A model generated the notes under the pieces. It ran no database searches. It was not told where the DNA came from and worked only from the letters and a program-made list of their open reading frames with translations. From contig CAMJKD010000004.1 in NCBI GenBank assembly GCA_946406315.1, positions 37,200 through 101,199 on the forward strand: DNA of 64,000 nt. Reading direction: 5' to 3'. Shown piece by piece: positions 26,799-35,369 of this stretch; position 1 is the first letter of the stretch, and the number at the start of each line of letters is the position of its first letter. This DNA is from an uncultured Candidatus Saccharibacteria bacterium (lineage in GTDB: Bacteria > Patescibacteriota > Saccharimonadia > Saccharimonadales > Saccharimonadaceae). The position numbers and the translations under genes are program-made.

Positions 26799-27536
26799 TC
26801 AGACGCGCTTGCCCTTCTCCCAGGAGGCCGGCGACTTGTCGCCGAGGAGGTTCTCGTATACTTCGCGGAAGAGATTGATTCCTGCGATGTTGCTGGGGCT
26901 CAGAGAAGCCGGAGCGGGAGCGGGCGTTCTGCCAGCCGGAGCAGGAGTGCTGCCACCAGCAGGAGTTCCAGCCGGAGTGCCAGCCGGAGTACCAGCAGTG
27001 CCACCAGCAGGAGTTCCAGCCGGAGTGCCAGCCGGAGTACCAGCAGTGCCACCAGCAGGAGTTCCAGACGGAGTACCAGCGGGAGCCGGAGCGGCGCCAG
27101 GCGTGGCTGTGGTTGCGTGCTGCGTCCAGCTCAGAATCGCAGCGCGGGTGCCAGCCTTGAGGGCAGCGTTAAGCTTTTCCTTCTTGGGCGGCTGAATGAT
27201 GCAGCCGCCGTTAGCGCACCCGGATCCGAATGATACAGTATCCTTTTTGCCGCTGTAGCGGGCGGCGTCAAGACCGGAAAGCCATCCGTCCACCTCTGTC
27301 ATCAGGGCATTGCGAGCGTTGTCACTCATCGGGTTCTTGCCAGGAACGATGTGGATGCGCTCGTCGCTTTCACGGCGCATGAAGATCACCGCGTTCTCGT
27401 TCCGGTTGTGGATGTCGGCGATAATGTCGTCGACGTTAGGGTTGCGAGGAAGACCGTAGTAGACCTTGGTGCCGTCTGCCTTGAAATAGCAGACTGAGGT
27501 GGGTTTGTTAAACGTGAGCTTGAACATCGTCGTCAT
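26799..27536 (-). CDS. Orphan protein with Ala-Gly-Thr-Pro repeat linker
   Basis: The start is ATG 27536 (MTTMFKLTFNKPTSVCYF), eight bases after GGAGG. Residues 1-100 form a compact domain that I do not recognise. Then come CANGGCIIQPP, a linker made of repeated AGTPAGTPAGTPAGGT units (about 140-205) and a C-terminal helix (IAGINLFREVYENLLG). The DNA is much more GC-rich than its neighbours. It has no signal peptide or membrane segment. It has its own promoter, a long structured leader and a terminator, as in the other orphan units. Confidence 0.7.
   Translation of the reverse strand: MTTMFKLTFNKPTSVCYFKADGTKVYYGLPRNPNVDDIIADIHNRNENAVIFMRRESDERIHIVPGKNPMSDNARNALMTEVDGWLSGLDAARYSGKKDTVSFGSGCANGGCIIQPPKKEKLNAALKAGTRAAILSWTQHATTATPGAAPAPAGTPSGTPAGGTAGTPAGTPAGTPAGGTAGTPAGTPAGTPAGGSTPAPAGRTPAPAPASLSPSNIAGINLFREVYENLLGDKSPASWEKGKRV
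26953..27067 (+). repeat. 48-bp tandem repeat inside the 26799 gene
   Basis: Two identical 48-bp units (26953-27000 and 27001-27048) and a partial third (27049-27067). Each unit encodes 16 residues of the Ala-Gly-Thr-Pro linker. Identity at DNA level implies recent duplication or slippage. Confidence 0.9.
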
Positions 27537-27786
27537 GGTATATACCTCCATATCGGTATGTAGATTGCCTATCTCGGAATTGAGTATAGGTTTGCCGGCT
27601 TTACTACTTTAGCCAAGCATTAAACGCACCATATTAACGGAGGTGATGCGTTCGATGCTTGACTAAAGAGTAAGCATAGAGGTATAGACTCTCAAATACT
27701 GATTTATAACGTCTATCAATATGCTTACGCCGCTTTCGTAGCGTATGGCTTAATTGTAGCATACTTTATTAAAAAAGTCAATAGTT
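27537..27786 (-). promoter_or_regulatory. Promoter and ~220-nt structured leader of the 26799 gene
   Basis: On the minus strand TTGACT, a 17-base spacer and TACAAT (about 27758-27786) form a good promoter. The 220-base leader holds a long hairpin in which AGTCAAGCAT pairs with ATGCTTGGCT and ACGCA with TGCGT. This is unusual here, since many genes have no leader at all. No known riboswitch recognised. Confidence 0.6.
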
Positions 27787-27817
27787 ATTATATATTTATG
27801 CTTATTTTACAAGGAAG

Positions 27818-27852
27818 AAAAAGGCCCCGTAAGACCAGAGGTGATACGGGGC
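27818..27852 (-). terminator. Terminator after the 27875 mini-gene
   Basis: Minus strand GCCCCGTA pairs with TACGGGGC (plus 27845-27852 and 27824-27831), followed by TTTTT. Confidence 0.85.
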
Positions 27853-27874
27853 TGTGAAAGGGGGATGCGGGTTA

Positions 27875-27976
27875 TTACTGCTTCTTAAACGGGGTGGGCT
27901 TGAAGTGTCGCGGTCCCTTCGGCTTATAATATGTGGTGCTGGTCTTGGCGTTTCGAGAAGGAGAGCCGAGTTTCAC
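27875..27976 (-). CDS. Basic 33-aa protein, too short for the ORF track
   Basis: A GTG at 27974-27976 overlaps the TGA stop of the upstream gene (GTGA), the usual sign of translational coupling. The frame reads MKLGSPSRNAKTSTTYYKPK and continues to a double stop TAATAA, 33 residues in all, with about ten Lys/Arg and no acidic residues. Codons end in C or G, as in the gene upstream. A strong terminator follows 20 bases later, so the mRNA includes it. Function unknown; it could bind nucleic acid or the acidic partner encoded upstream. Confidence 0.5.
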   Translation of the reverse strand: MKLGSPSRNAKTSTTYYKPKGPRHFKPTPFKKQ

Positions 27977-28416
27977 TTTTCAGACGGCTCGGGGTTGTCA
28001 ATGCGACGCAGCATATGTGCTGCCATATAGAGCTGATTGCTCGTTGAGTTGTCGACGTGGCCTTTCTGGTGCACGTAGTTGAAAGCTTTGATGATTTCCT
28101 GGCGATCTTTCGTCGGGTAGTCGACCTTTTTGGTGATTTCGAGAATTTCGAACAGAGAATTGCTTAATGCTATTTCGCTGTGAGGCAAATCGACGATGTT
28201 GTGGCACATGGCTACGAATGTATCGATGTCTGCGGCGCGACCCGTAGCGGGGTCGATTGCGATGGTAGCTTTGAAGCGCGCCATTTCGGCGTTGCGTTTG
28301 TTAAGCTCGTGGCGACTATCCGCGTAGGCGGGGCAACCAATCAGGGAAGTAACCTTAACGGTCTCTCCGATGCGTTCGCATTCGTGCTCGGCTAATTTAG
28401 TAGCGTAATTATCCAT
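27973..28416 (-). CDS. Orphan protein, 147 aa
   Basis: The start is ATG 28416 (MDNYATKLAEHECERIGE), with AGGAGG eight bases upstream, not the track start at 28470. The protein is soluble and largely helical, with CPAYADSRHELNKRNAEMA near residue 30 and a C-terminal region LYMAAHMLRRIDNPEP. No family recognised. It has a sigma-70 promoter (28489-28517), is followed by the coupled 33-aa mini-gene and then a terminator. GC content is higher than in surrounding housekeeping genes. Confidence 0.7.
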   Translation of the reverse strand: MDNYATKLAEHECERIGETVKVTSLIGCPAYADSRHELNKRNAEMARFKATIAIDPATGRAADIDTFVAMCHNIVDLPHSEIALSNSLFEILEITKKVDYPTKDRQEIIKAFNYVHQKGHVDNSTSNQLYMAAHMLRRIDNPEPSEK

Positions 28417-28488
28417 ATAGTATCCTCCTATGAAGGTGCATAAGTGAACTTTGCGCATAAAAATACGCAAAAATGTTGTTACATTTTT

Positions 28489-28517
28489 ATTATGGCATAG
28501 TTTTACAGAAAAGTCAA
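28489..28517 (-). promoter_or_regulatory. Promoter of the 27973-28416 gene
   Basis: Minus strand TTGACT (28512-28517), 17-base spacer, CATAAT (28489-28494). Confidence 0.7.
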
Positions 28518-28530
28518 TAAGACTAATGTT

Positions 28531-29745
28531 TTAGCGGATGAGGGCGAACTTGTTTTTGCCTTTTTTGATGAGACTAGTTTTATCGATGGATTGGTCTTCG
28601 GTGGTTTTTACGCCGTTAACGGAAATGGCGTTACTGGAGATAAGCTTGCGAGCTTCGCCCTTGCTGGAAGCAAGGCCAGTCTCGGCAAGAATATCGACAA
28701 GTTTGGTGCCAGTTTTGGCGGTAGGGAAGCTCTTAGCTAAGAGATCGAGGTCGGAATCGTCGAGATCGGTGATTTTGGTGTCGCCAAAGAGAAAGGTGGT
28801 GATTTTTTCAGCTTGTTTGGCGGCATCTTCGCCGTGAACAACTTTGGTAACTTCCTGAGCAAGGCGTTTTTGACCAGTACGGGCGCCTGGATTCTTGGCG
28901 TGTTCGGCGAGAATTTGTTCGAGTTCTTCTGGTATGACGAAGGTGAAGTACTTGAAGTAATCTTCGAGAGCTTCGTCGGATTGGTTGAGCCAGAATTGGT
29001 AGAAATCGAAGATAGAGGTCTTTTCAGCATCGAGCCAGACGGCGTTACCTTCGGATTTTCCGAATTTGCGACCGGTAACTTTATCAATAATGAGTGGGCA
29101 AGAGTAACAATCGGCTTCGCGGTTTTCGAGGCGTTTGATGAGATGGATGCCGCTGGTGCAGTTACCGAATTGGTCGGCGCCGCAGAGCTGAAGATTGACG
29201 TTGTGTTCGCGGAAGAGGTGGAGAAAATCGTAGCCCTGGATGAGGGTGTAGCTAAACTCGGCATAGCTGATGCCGGAGCCGCCTTCGCCGATGCGTTTTT
29301 GGACGAATTGACGGTCGAGTAGCTGAGTCATGCTGAAAGCTTTGCCGATTTCGCGGAGGAAAGGTAGGAATTTAACGTCTTTGAACCAGTCGTAGTTGTC
29401 TACGAGCTGAGTACCCTCTGGCGAATGGGTAACCTTGATGATTTGCTTAGCGAGAGCGGCCTTGTTTTTCTCGATTTCGTCGAGACCTTTAAGGTCGCGC
29501 TCGACGGTATCCTTTGGGTCGCCGATTTGGCCAGTAGCACCGCCAACGAGATAGTAAGGAGTATAACCGTGGCGAACGAAGCATGCGCACATCATAAGAG
29601 CAGCGAGGTGGCCGATATGAAGAGAATCGGCACTTGGGTCGGTGCCCCAATAGAAATTACGCGGAGCTTTGTCTAAGTCTGATATCTGGTCCAGTGTGTG
29701 CTCGGCAACAAAACCGCGCCACTGGAGTTCTTCGGATAATTTCAT
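28531..29745 (-). CDS. tyrS: Tyrosyl-tRNA synthetase
   Basis: 404 residues. Class I synthetase that charges tRNA-Tyr. The HIGH motif is SLHIGHLAAL, the KMSKS loop is KFGKSEG, and the tyrosine-specificity region YDFLHLFREHNVNLQLCGADQ fits TyrRS. A C-terminal S4 RNA-binding domain (KLVDILAETGLASSKGEARK) is present. A TATAAT with upstream TG lies about 35 bases before the ATG, with an AAGGAG Shine-Dalgarno. No T-box signature upstream. Confidence 0.95.
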   Translation of the reverse strand: MKLSEELQWRGFVAEHTLDQISDLDKAPRNFYWGTDPSADSLHIGHLAALMMCACFVRHGYTPYYLVGGATGQIGDPKDTVERDLKGLDEIEKNKAALAKQIIKVTHSPEGTQLVDNYDWFKDVKFLPFLREIGKAFSMTQLLDRQFVQKRIGEGGSGISYAEFSYTLIQGYDFLHLFREHNVNLQLCGADQFGNCTSGIHLIKRLENREADCYSCPLIIDKVTGRKFGKSEGNAVWLDAEKTSIFDFYQFWLNQSDEALEDYFKYFTFVIPEELEQILAEHAKNPGARTGQKRLAQEVTKVVHGEDAAKQAEKITTFLFGDTKITDLDDSDLDLLAKSFPTAKTGTKLVDILAETGLASSKGEARKLISSNAISVNGVKTTEDQSIDKTSLIKKGKNKFALIR

Positions 29746-29798
29746 GAATACTCCTTATGTTTGTTGTTATCTCTGTTAATTATAACATTTTACAAGGT

Positions 29799-29823
29799 GG
29801 TGGGCAAAGACGCCTATGATGTA
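29799..29823 (+). repeat. 25-bp direct repeat, copy 1
   Basis: Begins GGTGGGCAAAGACGCCTATG and continues five more bases. An identical copy lies at 29929-29953, 130 bp away. Located between tyrS and the restriction operon. Confidence 0.9.
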
Positions 29824-29836
29824 TTGGAATAAAAAA

Positions 29837-29880
29837 TAGGACAGTCACCCTGTACATTGTAATACTGGGCCCGTCCCTAA
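29837..29880 (-). terminator. Possible minus-strand terminator upstream of tyrS
   Basis: Minus strand GGAC...GTCC outer stem with CCCAGTA/TACAGGG inner stem, followed by TATTTTTT. It would end any transcript coming from the 29954-30240 region before tyrS. Confidence 0.45.
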
Positions 29881-29928
29881 GATTATTTTATTATTAATTT
29901 TTATGTAGGTCAATCATGCTCCTATTTT

Positions 29929-29953
29929 GGTGGGCAAAGACGCCTATGATGTA
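29929..29953 (+). repeat. 25-bp direct repeat, copy 2
   Basis: Identical to 29799-29823. The pair brackets 105 bp that contain the terminator-like hairpin. Confidence 0.9.
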
Positions 29954-30240
29954 ATAGTCGTGTAGAGCATAACTCTAGAAACTACGCTCGATGTGTTTGG
30001 TTCGTCACTATTTAGCTAGCGACGATTTTTTGAATTTCGAAAATCGAATTCCAAACTCTACACTTACGCCTAGGATGGTAATCTGTACACTCATGCAAAG
30101 ACTTTCTCTGGAGTCTCTAGCTATCTAGAACTGCCACTCATTGAAGCCCCAGCGAGCTGAGTTTCAATGGTCATAATTGCTGAATATTCAAAGGATAACA
30201 CGGGTCCTCTATAAAAGATACCGACATAAAATGATTACAG
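29954..30240. other. Non-coding segment with several hairpins
   Basis: No supported gene. Visible pairings: GTGTAGAG (about 29960) with CTCTACAC (about 30055), TCGTC with GACGA around 30003-30024, AGACT with AGTCT near 30100-30116, and CATTGAA with TTCAATG near 30139-30169. The density of hairpins suggests a structured RNA on either strand. It lacks recognisable tmRNA, RNase P or 6S sequences. Confidence 0.35.
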
Positions 30241-30285
30241 AAAGCATAAGTTTAATATTCTTTACACAAACACCGCAAAAACAGA

Positions 30286-30507
30286 TATAATAAAGGCGGA
30301 ACTTACAATTTAACAATATATCGCGTTTTAGCTGACGTATTTTCGCGTTGCAAAAACTTTGATTGCAGCTCCCGTAGGAGTCGGTCTTATAGTTTTTGCC
30401 TAAAACGCGAAATTGTAGGTTCCAGCCGGCAACTCGGGGGCTGCAATTTTTATTAAATTGCTGTGCCAAAAATTTATCAAACATAAGAGTAATTGGAACC
30501 TACGATT
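30286..30507 (+). promoter_or_regulatory. Leader of the type III restriction operon with competing stems
   Basis: TATAAT at 30286-30291 probably starts a ~210-base leader. Segment 1 (GGAACTTACAATTT, 30298-30311) and CGCGTTTTAG (30322-30331) pair with CTAAAACGCG and AAATTGTAGGTTCC (segment 2, 30400-30423). ATTGCAGCTCCCG (30362-30374) pairs with CGGGGGCTGCAAT (30435-30447), followed by TTTTATT, which would be a terminator-like stem and would form a pseudoknot with the first. Segment 3 (GGAACCTACGATT, 30495-30507), directly before the mod ATG, can pair with segment 2 instead of segment 1. This is a candidate riboregulator, or three operator copies. Confidence 0.65.
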
Positions 30508-32472
30508 ATGAGCAGCCTCATTGAACTGCTACCAAAGGTAGTCAGTGAGGGGCGCAGAGAAGCAAATAGAATTTTGGACGGACTTTCTGCTGCGTCCCGT
30601 ATTACTTTACAAACTAATGAACTTATTCAGCCGCACAAGGACCGCAGTCAAGCAGAAATCCTCAACGACGATATCGAATATGTTGACGATTGGAAGAATC
30701 GCCTAGTCTATGGCGATAATTTACTAGTCATGCAGGCACTTTTGGCTGGCGACCCAGCTTCGGGCTTACCTAGCATGCGCGGCAAAATTGATTTGATTTA
30801 TATCGATCCGCCATATGACAGCAAGGCGGATTACCGTACAAAAATAGAACTCCCAGGCGCAAATATTGATAGCAAGCCAACCGTCCTTGAACAGTTTGCT
30901 TATGCTGACACTTGGAGTGCAAACATCGATGGCGAAGACGTAAAAGGCACGGCTGCTTATTTGAAGTATATGTATCCAAGGTTGGTTTTAATGAGGGAGC
31001 TATTGAGCGAGCAGGGGCAGTTTTATTTCCATGTGGATTGGCATATTGGTCATTATGTAAAAGTTTTACTGGATGACATCTTTGGGAAAGAAAATTTTAG
31101 AAATGAAATAGTTTGGGGATACAAGAGCGGTTCTTATCCAGACACTGATTTTGCTAGAAAACATGACGTTATATATAGGTATTCAAAAAGTGAAAAATGG
31201 TTCTTTAATTTGGTTCCAGGCGTAATCAAGGTTTTATCTGAAAATAGTAAATCTAGATATAACAGAACCGATGACGATGGACGACGATACGCTGAGGTTA
31301 AATCTGGTGGTAAGTGGCGTAGATATTATTTAGACGAGGCAATTCATCCGCTTGAAGATTGGTGGGGCGATATTCCTATGCTTAAGGCAAATTATGAAGA
31401 AAATTTAAATTACGGAACTCAAAAGCCCGAAGCGCTCCTGGAGCGTATTATAAAATCCAGCTCAAATCCAAATTCTATTGTTGCCGATTTCTTTGGTGGT
31501 TCCGGCACTACTGCTGCCGTCGCGGAAAAACTCGGTCGCAAGTGGATCACTTCCGACATTGGTAAGCCTGCCACTATGATTATGCGCAAACGCTTCATCG
31601 ATAATGATGCTGGTGAATTTTTATATCAATCCGTTGGTGATTACCAACGCGAGCAAATGAGTACCAATTTCGGTACACGTTTTCGTGTTGGTGATTTAAA
31701 TCAAATTGTCATTAACTTGTATGGTGCCGTTCCATTCCGCGAAGAAGATAATCCGCGCCGCAATTTAGGTAAAATTCCTCGCACGAAACGTCTGGTCTAT
31801 GTCGCTTCGCCGTCTGAATTAGTCTCCGCAAACACCATTAAGCGCGCGCTTGATGAAATGAATACTTTCCAGGGTGGCTGGGATAAAGTTGCATTACTCG
31901 GCTGGAACTTCCGTAGCGACTTAGGCGCATACCTGGATACTTTAGATGAATATAAGAACGGCACATTGACGATTGAGATTATTCCGCCAGACTTACTGGA
32001 TCAGCTAAAGAGCAAAACTACATTTAAGAAACTTAGTGACCAAGTTGCGGTCGATCCAGATGGTACAATTCACACGCCAGTTCGCTTCTCATCACTCCAG
32101 TATCTCACTATTAAAGACCCAATCGTAAACGGTAACGAAATTACCGTAGAGCTAGATAACTACGTCATTCTTTCATCGGATTCTTTGCCACTCGATTCCA
32201 AGAATAAAGAAAAAATGAATGAAGTTATCGCTCGCGATCCGCTTGCGTTGATTGAATATTGGTCTATCGATGCTGACTTTGACGGTAACGTCTTCCGCAG
32301 TACTTGGCAGGATTATCGCCAAAATACTGATAACGATAGCGACTCGCTACATGTTGTAAACAAAGTTACACTTCCGCTTAATAACACGACTGGTCTTATT
32401 GCCATTAGAGCAGTAGACGTCTTTGGCTTTGAAAGTGAAGTGGTTGAGGAGATTAATAAGTATGGAAATTGA
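30508..32472 (+). CDS. Type III restriction system DNA methyltransferase (Mod)
   Basis: The start is ATG 30508 (MSSLIELLPKVVSEGRREAN); the TTG start at 30493 lies inside a repeated leader element. Adenine-N6 methyltransferase of the beta class, with catalytic motif IYIDPPYDSK (about residue 97) before the SAM site ADFFGGSGTTAAVAEKLGRK (about 330), and a target-recognition region between them. Length (654 residues) fits Mod. It methylates one strand of the site and gives specificity to the Mod-Res complex. It overlaps res by eleven bases. Confidence 0.93.
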   Translation: MSSLIELLPKVVSEGRREANRILDGLSAASRITLQTNELIQPHKDRSQAEILNDDIEYVDDWKNRLVYGDNLLVMQALLAGDPASGLPSMRGKIDLIYIDPPYDSKADYRTKIELPGANIDSKPTVLEQFAYADTWSANIDGEDVKGTAAYLKYMYPRLVLMRELLSEQGQFYFHVDWHIGHYVKVLLDDIFGKENFRNEIVWGYKSGSYPDTDFARKHDVIYRYSKSEKWFFNLVPGVIKVLSENSKSRYNRTDDDGRRYAEVKSGGKWRRYYLDEAIHPLEDWWGDIPMLKANYEENLNYGTQKPEALLERIIKSSSNPNSIVADFFGGSGTTAAVAEKLGRKWITSDIGKPATMIMRKRFIDNDAGEFLYQSVGDYQREQMSTNFGTRFRVGDLNQIVINLYGAVPFREEDNPRRNLGKIPRTKRLVYVASPSELVSANTIKRALDEMNTFQGGWDKVALLGWNFRSDLGAYLDTLDEYKNGTLTIEIIPPDLLDQLKSKTTFKKLSDQVAVDPDGTIHTPVRFSSLQYLTIKDPIVNGNEITVELDNYVILSSDSLPLDSKNKEKMNEVIARDPLALIEYWSIDADFDGNVFRSTWQDYRQNTDNDSDSLHVVNKVTLPLNNTTGLIAIRAVDVFGFESEVVEEINKYGN

Positions 32473-35359
32473 CGAACAAAAACGCTACAAAAATCCTCCA
32501 CTCGCTTTTGCGAAAGCCGTAACGGAACGCGCCAAGGCGGCCTGGGAAGACGGCAGCTTTATGGAATCGGTTACGCCAACTACGCGCGCATTGCTAACTT
32601 ATTGGTTTGACGATGCCTATGTAGATATGCGTGACTTGAATTTTCATATTGGGCAACGTAATGCCATCATGAATATTATTTATATTCATGAGGTACTCAA
32701 AAAAGATAAAGTCGTTGATGTCTATAACGAAATCGCTCCGCAGCTCCTATTAGAACGTGGCGGCACGAAGTTAAGTGAACTCGGAGATGATATTTATTCG
32801 TTCCCAAAGTATTGTGTCAAAATGGCAACTGGCACTGGTAAAACTTGGGTACTTGAAGCCTTAATGATTTGGCAATACTTAAACGCCAAACATAACGAAG
32901 AAGGAAACTATACTAAGAATTTCCTCGTTGTCGCTCCTGGCTTAATTGTCTATGAACGTTTGCTTGATGCGTTCCTCGGCAAAATGAACGATGATGGTCA
33001 AACTCGCAATTTCGAAACTTGCGACATTAAGAAATTCGAGAACCTATTTCTGCCGGAAGAATACCGTAATGAATTTTACGGTTTTTTGCAAAGTAGCGTA
33101 GCCGCCAAAACTGAAATTGGCAGTAAAGTTACAGGTGACGGTTTGATTGCTATTACGAACTTTCACTTACTTATGGGTGCGGATGAGCAGGAAGACGAAC
33201 CGGGCATTGATGACGGCTGGCGCTTGCCGGTTGCTCCCGGCATCACGGTGGGGAATAGCTTAGATTCGTTAGACAATTCGCTCTGTGGCAAAAAGGAGCT
33301 CGAATTCCTACATAATCTACCAGACCTTATGATGATTAATGATGAGGCACATCATATCCACGACAACATGAAAGGTGGTGAAAAGGAAGAGGTTGAATGG
33401 CAAAAATCTTTGCGTTATATCGCTGAAGGTAAGGCTAACCGTGCTATGCAATTAGATTTTTCCGCTACGCCATACAATCAGAAGGGCAAAGAAAAAGTTT
33501 ATTTCCCGCACATTGTCGTAGACTTTGATTTAACCGACGCGATTCGCCGTGGTCTAGTAAAAACTTTGATGCTTTCTGAACGCAAGGAATTAGCCACGGA
33601 AGCATTAGATTTTAAAGCCGTGCGCAATGATCGCGGTGAGGTTGTGGATTTGTCTGATGGTCAACGCCAAATGTTGCGCGCAGGCCTCTCAAAACTAAAT
33701 AAACTCGAAACTGAATTTGCAGATGTCGACCCTGAAAAACGTCCAAAAATGATGGTGGTCTGCGAAGATACGAATGTCGTTCCGCTTGTTGCGAATTTCT
33801 TAAAACTTGAAGGTTTGAGTGAAGAAGAATTTATCGAAATACACAGTAATAAAAAAGGCGAAGTTGGCGAAGAAGAATGGAATAATCTTCGCAATAAATT
33901 ATTCGCACTCGACCGCCACGAGAATCCGCGCGTAGTCATTTCTGTCTTGATGCTTCGTGAAGGTTTTGATGTTAATAATATCTGCGTTATCGTTCCATTG
34001 CGTAGTACAACTTCCGGAATTCTTCTGGAGCAAACAATCGGCCGCGGTCTGCGTTTAATGTGGCGTGGTAATAAAGAAATTGATGAGTTAAAGAACGAGA
34101 ATCGCCGCGCGATTATGGTCGAACATAAGCCTGCGACTAATTATTTCGACGTTTTATCGATTGTCGAGCATCCAGCTTTTCGCGATTTCTATGACGAACT
34201 CGTCAACGGTGGATTAATGGGCATTGAAGAAGAGGAAGATGACTTGGGCGGTGACGATAAGATTAAGGGAGACTTAATTCCAGTCGGTTTAAAAGAAAAT
34301 TATATGGACTATGATTTTCGTTTGCCACTCATCATTAACGAAGCTGAGTCAGTTATGAAAACTCCATCGATGGATATTACGAAGCTTAAGCCATTTGGCA
34401 TGAAATATGAGACATTGATTAAAATGATTCCGGAGCGTGAACAATGGATCGATCAGGAAGTTTTGAGCGGCGTAAAAGCAGGATTTTTTGAAGTAACATC
34501 GGGAGTTTTTCGATCGACAAGTTACAACGATTATCTTAGTCGTATTACGAATCATATCGTAGAAAAACTAAATACCGCAGATAGTATGGGGCGTAGTCGT
34601 AAGGCGCTTGATTTTCCGATTTTGTCTATAAATAATGCCCAGATTGCTGCGATAATTGATAAATATATTCGTAAACAGCTATTTGGGCAAGAAATTAATC
34701 CGGCCGAAGGAAAAAACTGGAAGGCGCTCCTTATTTCTGAAGTAATGAACCATATTATCGGTCAAATAACTTCTGCTATTGTTGCCGCACAAGAGGAAGC
34801 CGAAAGCATTGGTGAAACGAATGTCGTATTCACGCCTTTCTCAAGCGTAGATAAAATAACCGTTCGTGAAAAGTTTAGTATCGAACTTGCAAAGTGTATT
34901 TATGAAAAATGTCCTTTTCCGAGTAATAAAGGTCAGTTCGAACATGATTTTATGGAATTCTGCGACAAGGATGGCGAAGTAGATGCGTTATGTAAAGTAA
35001 TTGAGAACCGTCATACTTTTGCTCGTTTTCGTTATGTGCGTGAAGATGGAATGCCGGCAGAATATATTCCAGATTTTGCAGTACGTATTGGTAGCGATAA
35101 TTACTTAGTTGAGACTAAATCTCAAGATCAAATATCTCATCAAAACGTGATTCGCAAAAAGCGTGCGGCACTTCGTTGGGTAGAGCGCATTAATGATTTA
35201 CCGCTTGGAAAACGAGAAGACATTACTTGGCATTATGTTCTACTCGGCGACGCAACATTTTATGAATGGAAACGTAAGAATATGACGATTCGCGAATTGC
35301 TAGAATTTTCAGAGGTTCGTAATAATGAAGAACTGACTTTTACGGGAAAACTATTGTAG
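32462..35359 (+). CDS. Type III restriction enzyme (Res) helicase-nuclease
   Basis: The start is ATG 32462 (MEIDEQKRYKNPPLAFAKAV), overlapping the end of mod. 965 residues. Superfamily 2 helicase motifs: I MATGTGKTWVLEALM, II MMINDEAHHIH, III LDFSATPYN, VI EQTIGRGLR. The C-terminal nuclease shows PDFAVRIG followed by YLVETKSQ, the PD-D/ExK site. It cleaves unmodified DNA after ATP-dependent movement. The open reading frame is intact, so the system is probably functional. Confidence 0.94.
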   Translation: MEIDEQKRYKNPPLAFAKAVTERAKAAWEDGSFMESVTPTTRALLTYWFDDAYVDMRDLNFHIGQRNAIMNIIYIHEVLKKDKVVDVYNEIAPQLLLERGGTKLSELGDDIYSFPKYCVKMATGTGKTWVLEALMIWQYLNAKHNEEGNYTKNFLVVAPGLIVYERLLDAFLGKMNDDGQTRNFETCDIKKFENLFLPEEYRNEFYGFLQSSVAAKTEIGSKVTGDGLIAITNFHLLMGADEQEDEPGIDDGWRLPVAPGITVGNSLDSLDNSLCGKKELEFLHNLPDLMMINDEAHHIHDNMKGGEKEEVEWQKSLRYIAEGKANRAMQLDFSATPYNQKGKEKVYFPHIVVDFDLTDAIRRGLVKTLMLSERKELATEALDFKAVRNDRGEVVDLSDGQRQMLRAGLSKLNKLETEFADVDPEKRPKMMVVCEDTNVVPLVANFLKLEGLSEEEFIEIHSNKKGEVGEEEWNNLRNKLFALDRHENPRVVISVLMLREGFDVNNICVIVPLRSTTSGILLEQTIGRGLRLMWRGNKEIDELKNENRRAIMVEHKPATNYFDVLSIVEHPAFRDFYDELVNGGLMGIEEEEDDLGGDDKIKGDLIPVGLKENYMDYDFRLPLIINEAESVMKTPSMDITKLKPFGMKYETLIKMIPEREQWIDQEVLSGVKAGFFEVTSGVFRSTSYNDYLSRITNHIVEKLNTADSMGRSRKALDFPILSINNAQIAAIIDKYIRKQLFGQEINPAEGKNWKALLISEVMNHIIGQITSAIVAAQEEAESIGETNVVFTPFSSVDKITVREKFSIELAKCIYEKCPFPSNKGQFEHDFMEFCDKDGEVDALCKVIENRHTFARFRYVREDGMPAEYIPDFAVRIGSDNYLVETKSQDQISHQNVIRKKRAALRWVERINDLPLGKREDITWHYVLLGDATFYEWKRKNMTIRELLEFSEVRNNEELTFTGKLL

Positions 35360-35369
35360 GATATGTGAT

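Noticed and set aside
26764-27195. Plus-strand ORF rich in Ala-Gly-Val-Pro
   Set aside because: Mirror of the repetitive minus-strand gene; no start signals.
29746-29960. T-box upstream of tyrS
   Set aside because: The conserved AGGGTGGNACCGCG antiterminator sequence is absent; only a terminator-like hairpin is present.
29954-30240. tmRNA or RNase P RNA in the tyrS-mod gap
   Set aside because: No acceptor-like end, no tag reading frame ending in Ala-Ala, and none of the conserved RNase P core sequences.
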